Assembly (NCBI GenBank): GCA_031279795.1
Contig: JAITHZ010000259.1
Coordinates: 1 to 5,030, forward strand
Source: Bacteroidales bacterium
GTDB lineage: Bacteria > Bacteroidota > Bacteroidia > Bacteroidales > WRGA01
Length of the DNA stretch: 5,030 bases
Reading direction: 5' to 3'
A model generated the notes under the pieces. The model saw nothing but the letters and a program-made list of their open reading frames with translations, had not been told where the DNA came from and did not search any database. The position numbers were made by a program, and so were the translations under genes. Shown here in pieces: positions 1-5,030 of the stretch. The first letter of the stretch is position 1. The number at the start of each line of letters is the position of its first letter.

Positions 1-35
1 GTACCGTTTTATGGTCTTTTTGATGATGGTCTGGT
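1..35 (-). other. Short 3' flank of the secreted-protein gene
   Basis: Only 35 bases lie beyond the stop codon of the leftward gene. They contain ATGGTCT twice as a direct repeat (11-17 and 26-32, plus strand) and a second in-frame stop at 9-11, eight codons after the first. I see no hairpin with a T run, so the terminator, if intrinsic, lies outside the window. Confidence 0.4.
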
Positions 36-965
36 TTATGTTCTACCGTAAGACGAACCGCTATAGTTGCTACCATAAGAAGGACTACCGTAACTGCTGC
101 TGCCGTAATTACCGTAGGAGCGATTTGCACTGCTGTAGTAAGTTCCCTGATTTGCATTTCGTTGCGCCCTGCTGCTGTAGGATGATCTGCTGGAACTGCT
201 GTTGTCGCTTCGACCTTTCGTGTAGTTGCCATAGGGATAAGTGTAGGGTGCTCCACCGTAAGTATTTGCATACGAACTGCTACTGCGCAGGTTCGCGTAG
301 TCGCTGCTGTTCGAACCGTAGCCACCGCTTGAGGCGTAACCGCTGCCAGTACTGTAATTGCTGTTTGAATAGTTGCCTCCATAAGCCTGTTGCGATGAAC
401 CATAGCTGTTCGCTACAAGTGAATAGTCACCGCGACTTGCTCTTACTGAAGCCTGTACTGCTGTATTCCAGCTGGAAGAAGCATCGCGAATAGCTGCAAC
501 GAAATCAGCTTTCAGTCTGTCGAACAACTGATTGCTCCTGTCGTTGTAATACTCGCTGTTCACAAAATAGTTGTTCAGATAACTGCACTGGATTACTGCG
601 CGCTGGCTTGCGCTTTCGGCAGCTTGTATCAGTCCGTTCAATTCATTTTTCCACATAAAGTCGGAAACATTGCTCATTTTTGTATGCAAATCATCGGATT
701 TGTTTTGCGATATCTGCAAACAACTACAATCTATGGGCATAGACTGTATCACCCCGCCGTATCTGATGGCCGTAAATTTCCCGTCAGCATCCGACAGCAG
801 TTTACGGTAATTGGCCAACGACGCTGCATAAGTATCATTCAACCCAAGTACGCTGTTCGCATACCGGTTTATGTCGCTCGACGTTTTCATATCCTGACTG
901 AATGCCTCAATCCACAATAACGCCATAGTTGCGATGATAGCTGTTGTTTTTAAAGAATGAATCAT
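36..965 (-). CDS. Secreted protein of unknown function with Ser/Tyr/Gly/Asn-rich tail
   Basis: I do not recognise a family. The 309-residue product starts with a plausible Sec signal peptide: K6, a hydrophobic stretch at about 8-19, then A21-F22-S23 before Q24, a likely signal peptidase I site. There is no lipobox Cys, so it is probably periplasmic or exported rather than a lipoprotein; the Glu at 20 is slightly unusual. Residues 24-186 look mixed and largely helical, with only three cysteines (C80, C82, C127). Residues 187-309 are low complexity: by hand count 37 Ser, 22 Tyr, 19 Gly and 13 Asn of 123, no Cys or Glu, and a small net positive charge. The ATG at 965 is chosen because it begins the signal peptide and lies about 40 bases after a good promoter; an in-frame ATG at 989 hits a stop two codons later. 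The gene is divergent from nnr-recQ. Known: similar tails occur in adhesive, surface or phase-separating proteins. A surface or matrix role here is inference only. Confidence 0.8.
   Translation of the reverse strand: MIHSLKTTAIIATMALLWIEAFSQDMKTSSDINRYANSVLGLNDTYAASLANYRKLLSDADGKFTAIRYGGVIQSMPIDCSCLQISQNKSDDLHTKMSNVSDFMWKNELNGLIQAAESASQRAVIQCSYLNNYFVNSEYYNDRSNQLFDRLKADFVAAIRDASSSWNTAVQASVRASRGDYSLVANSYGSSQQAYGGNYSNSNYSTGSGYASSGGYGSNSSDYANLRSSSSYANTYGGAPYTYPYGNYTKGRSDNSSSSRSSYSSRAQRNANQGTYYSSANRSYGNYGSSSYGSPSYGSNYSGSSYGRT
39..407 (-). repeat. Region encoding SYG-type low-complexity tail
   Basis: This part of the minus-strand gene encodes residues 187-309. It has imperfect short repeats built on Tyr-Gly-Ser, such as SYGSS, SYGNYGSS, SYGSPSYG and SSYGRT, with a Tyr roughly every five to six residues. 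On the DNA, the Tyr-Gly codon pair shows as recurrent accgta on the plus strand. The units vary in sequence and spacing, so this is a degenerate low-complexity region rather than a clean tandem array. A Ser/Arg patch at residues 252-269 interrupts the SYG pattern. Confidence 0.75.
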
Positions 966-1009
966 ATTCGTAAATTTTAATTAAAACATATACTTCTAAT
1001 AAAACGAGA

Positions 1010-1042
1010 CAAAGGTACAACTTTTTTTAATAATATTCCAAA
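1010..1042 (-). promoter_or_regulatory. Bacteroidetes-type promoter for the secreted-protein gene
   Basis: Read on the minus strand, TTTG at 1042-1039 is followed after 21 bases by TACCTTTG at 1017-1010, a full match to the TAnnTTTG -7 element used by the primary sigma factor of Bacteroidetes. Transcription should start near 1002-1006, giving a leader of about 40 bases before the ATG at 965. The leader has no Shine-Dalgarno motif, as is usual in this phylum, and the bases just before the ATG are A/T-rich. Confidence 0.7.
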
Positions 1043-1080
1043 AAAGCAAAAAATATGCATCTTAAAAATATTTAAAAATT

Positions 1081-1114
1081 TTTGGGTAACACTTTGATTA
1101 TCTATTCACTTTTG
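1081..1114 (+). promoter_or_regulatory. Weak candidate upstream promoter for nnr-recQ
   Basis: TTTG at 1081-1084 is followed after 22 bases by CACTTTTG at 1107-1114, which misses the TAnnTTTG consensus at its first base. The spacing is slightly long and the surroundings are very AT-rich, where chance matches are common. If used, it would give a longer nnr leader that includes the ATG at 1157. The promoter at 1152-1182 is the better candidate. Confidence 0.2.
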
Positions 1115-1151
1115 TTTTTCAAAAAAAATCTGCTAAAAAAAGGACGGATAA

Positions 1152-1182
1152 TTTGAATGAAAACTTTTTTCCTATATATTTG
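1152..1182 (+). promoter_or_regulatory. Bacteroidetes-type promoter for nnr-recQ
   Basis: TTTG at 1152-1155 and TATATTTG at 1175-1182 are separated by 19 bases, matching the Bacteroidetes -33/-7 pair. The predicted transcription start is about 1187-1190, leaving a leader of roughly 28 bases to the ATG at 1217. The promoter overlaps the alternative upstream ATG at 1157, which would therefore not be on this transcript. This decides the nnr start codon. No repressor-like symmetric operator is obvious around it. Confidence 0.65.
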
Positions 1183-1216
1183 TAATCTGAAAAAACAGCC
1201 GAAAATTTTATTCAAA

Positions 1217-2746
1217 ATGAAAATTTTTTCTACATCAACAATTCGCGACATTGATAAATATACAATTGATAACGAGCCAATTGCATCAATAGATTTAATG
1301 GAAAGAGCCGCAATGCGGCTGACAAATGAAATTGCACTTCGTTTCGATTTGTCGCACAGGATTTACATTTTCGCCGGTCAGGGCAATAACGGAGGTGATG
1401 CGTTGGCTGTTGCCAGATTGATGGTTGGTAAAGGTTATCAGGTATTTATATTTTTGTGTAACCCATTTCAAAAACTTTCTCCCGATTGTGCGAAAAATAA
1501 GGAGCGGTTGCTGAAAATTCCAGGTATTCAATTTACGGAAATCATCAGTGAATTTCCACCGCCGGAACTCACTGCAAATGACGTCGTAATCGACGGACTT
1601 TTCGGTTCTGGTCTGAGTCGGCCTCTCTCTGGCGGTCACGCTGCATTGGTCAAACACATCAATGCGTCGTCGGCAACAGTCGTTGCTATTGACATTCCTT
1701 CGGGACTGTTCGACGAAAATAACGCCAGTACGACCTGCGCCATCAAAGCAACACTTACGCTGACGTTGCAGTTCCCAAAACTGTCGTTTTTCTTTGCTGA
1801 AAATGATAAGTATGTTGGGGAACTGAAAATTATTGACATCCACCTGCATCCTGCGGCTATACGGAATACGCCAGCGTCAATCCAGATGCTTGAAGCGCAG
1901 GATGTTGCCAGATTATTGCATAAAAGAAACCGGTTTTCGCACAAGGGAACATTTGGACATGGGTTGCTCATTGCCGGAAGTCTGGGAAAAATGGGCGCAG
2001 CCATACTGTCGTCCAAAGCAGGATTGCGGACGGGCATCGGACTGCTGACCGCCCATGTGCCGGAATGTGGAATGAGCATCATGCAAACTGCCATTCCCGA
2101 AGCTATGCTAAGCCTGGATTCGTACAGCAATTCGATAGGAGAGATTCCCGATTTAGACGCTTATTCGGCCATTGCCGTTGGACCGGGAATCGGAACGACG
2201 ACGCAAACTTCGACTTTTTTGGAAGAATTTTTACCGCTTACCGGCAATATCCCTGTGGTACTGGATGCCGACGCGTTGAACATTATAGCCACCTGGCCTG
2301 TCCAGGCATTTCCGTCGAACAGCATCATCACACCGCATCCAAAAGAATTTGACCGTTTGGCGGGAAAATCCGCATCGGACTATGACCGATTTATCAAAGC
2401 GCAACGTTTTGCTGCGAGAAATCATACCTATATTATATTAAAGGGAGCATATACGGCAATCATCTGCCCCGATAACGAATGTTTTTTCAACAGCACCGGC
2501 AACGCAGGGATGGCTACAGCCGGCAGCGGCGACGTACTGACAGGAATCTTGCTTGGATTGCTTGCTCAGGGTTATTCTCTGAAAGAAGCCGCTATACTTG
2601 GCGTTTACCTGCATGGACTGGCCGGCGATATTGCCGTCAAATCTTTTTCGGAAGAAAGTTTGATTGCTGGTGACATCATTGACCATCTTGGCAAGGCATT
2701 TAATGAATTAAAATTAAATAAAGAGCGAAATAATATAATAAATTAA
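1217..2746 (+). CDS. nnr: Bifunctional NAD(P)HX epimerase / ADP- or ATP-dependent NAD(P)HX dehydratase
   Basis: This cytoplasmic enzyme repairs hydrated NADH and NADPH. The N-terminal YjeF_N domain interconverts the R and S epimers, and the C-terminal ribokinase-like domain dehydrates S-NAD(P)HX using a nucleotide. In the 509-residue product the epimerase covers about 1-215, with GQGNNGGD at 54-61, VIDGLFGSG at 124-132 and AIDIPSG at 157-163. The dehydratase covers about 230-495, with KGTFGHGLLIAGS at 243-255, VGPGIG at 321-326, LDADALN at 349-355, TPHPKEF at 372-378, KG at 409-410 and NAGMATAGSGDVL at 429-441, whose Asp439 is the expected catalytic base. Length and domain order match E. coli Nnr (about 515 residues), and no key motif is missing. 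The start at 1217 is preferred over an in-frame ATG at 1157 because the family's conserved N-terminus begins here and the promoter overlaps the earlier ATG. It is followed after 6 bases by recQ. The name is secure; in vivo nucleotide preference cannot be read from sequence. Confidence 0.95.
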   Translation: MKIFSTSTIRDIDKYTIDNEPIASIDLMERAAMRLTNEIALRFDLSHRIYIFAGQGNNGGDALAVARLMVGKGYQVFIFLCNPFQKLSPDCAKNKERLLKIPGIQFTEIISEFPPPELTANDVVIDGLFGSGLSRPLSGGHAALVKHINASSATVVAIDIPSGLFDENNASTTCAIKATLTLTLQFPKLSFFFAENDKYVGELKIIDIHLHPAAIRNTPASIQMLEAQDVARLLHKRNRFSHKGTFGHGLLIAGSLGKMGAAILSSKAGLRTGIGLLTAHVPECGMSIMQTAIPEAMLSLDSYSNSIGEIPDLDAYSAIAVGPGIGTTTQTSTFLEEFLPLTGNIPVVLDADALNIIATWPVQAFPSNSIITPHPKEFDRLAGKSASDYDRFIKAQRFAARNHTYIILKGAYTAIICPDNECFFNSTGNAGMATAGSGDVLTGILLGLLAQGYSLKEAAILGVYLHGLAGDIAVKSFSEESLIAGDIIDHLGKAFNELKLNKERNNIIN

Positions 2747-2752
2747 CTTATT

Positions 2753-4936
2753 ATGGTTAAAAAAAACGAATTAACAGAGAAATTGAAAGAACACTTCGGT
2801 TTCGGCAAATTTAAAGGAAATCAGGAAGCTGTCATCAGGAGTGTGCTGGAAGGAAAAGACATTTTTGTACTAATGCCCACTGGCGGAGGCAAATCTCTTT
2901 GCTATCAATTGCCATCGCTGTTGATGGAAGGAACGGCCATTGTAATTTCACCACTTATTGCATTAATGAAAAATCAGGTTGACGCCATGCGAAATTTCAG
3001 TGCAGAAGACGGCGTCGCCCATTTTCTCAATTCTTCATTGAACAAGGCGGCAATCGACCAGGTTAAATCCGATATTCTCTCTGGAAAGACAAAACTCCTG
3101 TATGTAGCCCCCGAATCTCTGGCCAAGGATGAAAACGTTGAATTTCTGAAACAGATTCCTATTTCTTTTTATGCCGTTGACGAAGCGCACTGCATTTCGG
3201 AATGGGGACACGACTTCCGCCCTGAATATCGCCGTATCCGCCCGATTATCACCGAAATAGGGAAACGTCCGCTAATTGCCTTGACAGCAACGGCAACGCC
3301 AAAAGTTCAGCACGATATTCAAAAGAATCTGGGGATGAGCGATGCCGACGTTTTCAAATCGTCCTTCAACCGTCCGAATTTGTATTACGAAGTCCGACCA
3401 AAGACGACCAATATCGAAAAGGAAATCATCAAATACATAAAATCTCAGGAGGAAAAGTCGGGAATCATCTACTGCCTGAGCCGAAAGAAAGTGGAAGAAT
3501 TGTCGGAAGTACTGCAAGCAAACGGGATCAATGCATTACCCTACCATGCAGGCATGGATTCCGTTAGTCGTTCGACGAATCAGGATTCTTTCCTCATGGA
3601 AAAAGTAGCCGTAATCGTGGCCACTATCGCCTTCGGAATGGGCATTGACAAGCCCGACGTCAGGTATGTGATTCACTACGACATACCCAAAAGCCTCGAA
3701 GGTTATTATCAGGAAACCGGACGCGCCGGACGCGATGGCGGCGAAGGACAGTGCATCGCATTCTATACCTATAAAGATTTGCAGAAACTGGAAAAGTTCA
3801 TGCAGGGAAAACCAATTGCCGAACAGGAAATTGGCAAACAGCTATTGCTGGAAACAGCCGCTTATGCCGAATCGTCGGTGTGCCGCAGAAAATCGCTCCT
3901 GCACTATTTCGGCGAAGATTATACCGAAGAGAACTGCGAGAACTGCGACAATTGCTTGCACCCGAAAAAACACATCGAAGCCTGCGAATTGCTTGTCACT
4001 GTAATAGAGGCTGTTACGGCATTAAAAGAGCGCTTTAAGGCCGATTACATCGTAAGCTTGCTGGTGGGGAAAGATTTATCCGAAATTCAATCCTATGAAC
4101 ACGACAAGCTGGAACTGTTCGGTATCGGACGTGATGAAAGGGAACGTACCTGGCAGGCTGTAATACGCCAGGCGCTGATAGCTGGATATCTGGACAAGGA
4201 CATAGAAAATTATGGATTAATAAAGGTAACGTCGGCAGGAAAGAAATTTTTTCAGAAACCTGTCTCATTTAAAATTACGGAAGACCACGACTTTGACGAC
4301 GATGACGACGATGCGCCAGCGCGCTCTGGCGGAGCTTCAGGAGCAGTTGACCCTGTTTTGTTTTCCATGTTGAAAGACCTGCGTAAGAAAATATCGAAAA
4401 AATTGGGATTACCTCCATTCGTGATTTTTCAGGATCCTTCGCTCGAAGCCATGTCAACAACCTACCCAATCAGGCTCGAAGAATTGCAAAACATTCCAGG
4501 CGTTGGGGCAGGAAAAGCCAAACGCTACGGGAAAGAATTTATCGACCTGATAAAGAAACATGTAGAAGAAAACGAAATCGAACGTCCGGAAGATTTGCGC
4601 GTTCGTACAGTTGCCAGCAAGTCAAACCTGAAAGTTGCCATTATTCAAAGTATTGACCGAAAAGTGGCCTTAGACGACATCGCCAACTCCAAAGGTCTGG
4701 AGTTCGTCGAACTGCTGGACGAGGTGGAAGCTATCGTTTATTCCGGAACGAAAATCAATATTGACTATTTTCTGAATGAAATTATGGATGATGACAAAAT
4801 AGTTGATATTTTCGAATATTTCAAGGAATCGCAAACCGATAATATAGACACTGCCATTCTGGAATTAGGCCCTGAGTTCACCGAAGAAGAAGTCCGGTTG
4901 ATACGGATAAAGTTTATCTCAGAAATGGGAAATTGA
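2753..4936 (+). CDS. recQ: ATP-dependent DNA helicase RecQ
   Basis: A 3'-to-5' superfamily 2 DNA helicase acting in recombination and replication-fork repair on the nucleoid. The 727-residue protein is complete. Helicase core: motif 0 FGFGKFKGNQ (15-24), Walker A PTGGGKS (42-48), DEAH (143-146) followed by the RecQ aromatic-rich loop CISEWGHDFRPEYR (147-160), motif III LTATAT (177-182), motif V ATIAFGMGIDKPDVR (290-304) and motif VI QETGRAGRDG (320-329). The zinc site is C377, C395, C398 and C401, spaced like E. coli RecQ. The RQC winged-helix region spans about 405-505, then comes an Asp-rich linker (511-520) and an HRDC domain (about 533-606, with IPGVGAGKAKRYG at 581-593). About 120 further residues (607-727) exceed the roughly 610-residue E. 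coli protein and look like a helical or helix-turn-helix extension typical of Bacteroidales RecQ. The start is 6 bases after nnr with no Shine-Dalgarno, so translation likely follows co-transcription from the nnr promoter. Confidence 0.97.
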   Translation: MVKKNELTEKLKEHFGFGKFKGNQEAVIRSVLEGKDIFVLMPTGGGKSLCYQLPSLLMEGTAIVISPLIALMKNQVDAMRNFSAEDGVAHFLNSSLNKAAIDQVKSDILSGKTKLLYVAPESLAKDENVEFLKQIPISFYAVDEAHCISEWGHDFRPEYRRIRPIITEIGKRPLIALTATATPKVQHDIQKNLGMSDADVFKSSFNRPNLYYEVRPKTTNIEKEIIKYIKSQEEKSGIIYCLSRKKVEELSEVLQANGINALPYHAGMDSVSRSTNQDSFLMEKVAVIVATIAFGMGIDKPDVRYVIHYDIPKSLEGYYQETGRAGRDGGEGQCIAFYTYKDLQKLEKFMQGKPIAEQEIGKQLLLETAAYAESSVCRRKSLLHYFGEDYTEENCENCDNCLHPKKHIEACELLVTVIEAVTALKERFKADYIVSLLVGKDLSEIQSYEHDKLELFGIGRDERERTWQAVIRQALIAGYLDKDIENYGLIKVTSAGKKFFQKPVSFKITEDHDFDDDDDDAPARSGGASGAVDPVLFSMLKDLRKKISKKLGLPPFVIFQDPSLEAMSTTYPIRLEELQNIPGVGAGKAKRYGKEFIDLIKKHVEENEIERPEDLRVRTVASKSNLKVAIIQSIDRKVALDDIANSKGLEFVELLDEVEAIVYSGTKINIDYFLNEIMDDDKIVDIFEYFKESQTDNIDTAILELGPEFTEEEVRLIRIKFISEMGN
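4280..4312 (+). other. Asp-rich linker between RQC and HRDC of RecQ
   Basis: Residues 510-520 of RecQ (EDHDFDDDDDD) are nearly all acidic and are followed by a small Ala/Ser/Gly spacer up to about 531. The position, between the winged helix and HRDC, fits a flexible tether for HRDC. The acidic run could limit unspecific DNA contact or bind a basic partner; that role is inference. Confidence 0.6.
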
Positions 4937-4941
4937 ACATA

Positions 4942-4956
4942 GTGCGCAAAACGCAC
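4942..4956. other. Small GC-rich stem-loop just after recQ
   Basis: GTGCG (4942-4946) and CGCAC (4952-4956) form a perfect 5-bp stem with a CAAAA loop, starting 5 bases after the recQ stop codon. No T run follows, so it is a poor intrinsic terminator by itself. It may be chance, or a 3'-end processing or stability element. Confidence 0.35.
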
Positions 4957-4990
4957 AGATGACGCAAATTGTTTTCTTGCTGTTTTACAG

Positions 4991-5029
4991 AGTTAGCGCC
5001 ATTTGACCGATAGTCAAATGGCGCTAACT
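4991..5029. terminator. Perfect 17-bp inverted repeat downstream of recQ, possible terminator
   Basis: AGTTAGCGCCATTTGAC (4991-5007) and GTCAAATGGCGCTAACT (5013-5029) are exact reverse complements around the 5-base loop CGATA. Pairing stops at 4990/5030 (G opposite G). In RNA this is a very stable hairpin 54 bases after the recQ stop, well placed to end the nnr-recQ transcript. The T tract needed for an intrinsic terminator would lie past the window edge and cannot be seen. On the minus strand the bases after the hairpin are not T-rich, so it is not a clear terminator for a leftward gene. Alternatives are an intergenic repeat of REP or MITE type, or a protein-binding palindrome. Confidence 0.6.
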
Positions 5030-5030
5030 G

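Noticed and set aside
11..493. Open plus-strand frame encoding a 160-residue Cys/Arg-rich protein
   Set aside because: It is antisense to the Ser/Tyr/Gly-rich tail; its Cys-rich composition comes from reading Ser and Ala codons backwards. The minus-strand gene has a signal peptide and a promoter, while this frame has neither.
624..920. Open plus-strand frame of 98 residues
   Set aside because: It lies fully antisense to the secreted-protein gene, with no promoter or family resemblance.
1018..1151. Small RNA or riboswitch in the divergent AT-rich spacer
   Set aside because: Only A/T tracts and weak A/T symmetry such as AAAAATTTTT were found, with no GC-containing stem or conserved aptamer-like sequence.
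1295..2130. Two long overlapping minus-strand frames opposite nnr (1295-1849 and 1636-2130)
   Set aside because: nnr has all expected motifs through this stretch; the antisense frames have no recognisable motif and are by-products of its codon use.
3272..4469. Several 64-89-residue frames in or opposite recQ
   Set aside because: The recQ frame is continuous and motif-complete here, so these are coding shadows.
4991..5029. Integron attC site, suggested by GTTAGC...GCTAAC ends
   Set aside because: attC sites carry RYYYAAC on the left and GTTRRRY on the right with imperfect pairing and unpaired extrahelical bases. Here the order is reversed, GTTAGCG does not fit GTTRRRY, and the arms are perfect with a short loop. 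No integrase or cassette is seen.
4991..5029. Terminal inverted repeat of an insertion sequence
   Set aside because: The arms are only 5 bases apart, so no element lies between them, and no transposase is present.

Overview
The window looks like chromosomal DNA from a Bacteroidetes bacterium, most likely of the order Bacteroidales. Three things point there. The RecQ-type helicase has the length (727 residues), wording and extra C-terminal domain I associate with Bacteroidales RecQ proteins. Two upstream regions carry the Bacteroidetes promoter pair (TTTG, then TAnnTTTG about 19-21 bases later). No gene start has a clear Shine-Dalgarno sequence, and A/T-rich bases precede each start instead. 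The species cannot be named from the sequence alone.

Layout: there are three genes. On the minus strand, 36-965 encodes a 309-residue secreted protein of unknown function. It has a signal peptide, a probably helical middle domain of about 160 residues, and a 123-residue tail made mostly of Ser, Tyr, Gly and Asn in FUS-like SYG repeats. An AT-rich divergent intergenic region (966-1216) holds one good promoter for this gene and one for the rightward genes. On the plus strand, 1217-2746 encodes the bifunctional NAD(P)HX epimerase/dehydratase (Nnr), and 2753-4936 encodes RecQ. Only 6 bases separate the two, so they are probably one transcript. The last 94 bases are non-coding and hold a small hairpin and a perfect 17-bp inverted repeat that ends one base before the window edge.

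How the genes relate: Nnr repairs damaged (hydrated) nicotinamide cofactors and RecQ unwinds DNA during recombination and repair. Both are upkeep enzymes, but co-transcription is the only link the sequence shows. The secreted protein is divergently transcribed from its own promoter and need not be related.

No mobile element, CRISPR array, tRNA/rRNA gene or defence system was seen. The most unusual item is the low-complexity, prion-like tail of the secreted protein, followed by the terminal palindrome. The two plus-strand genes are ordinary and intact.
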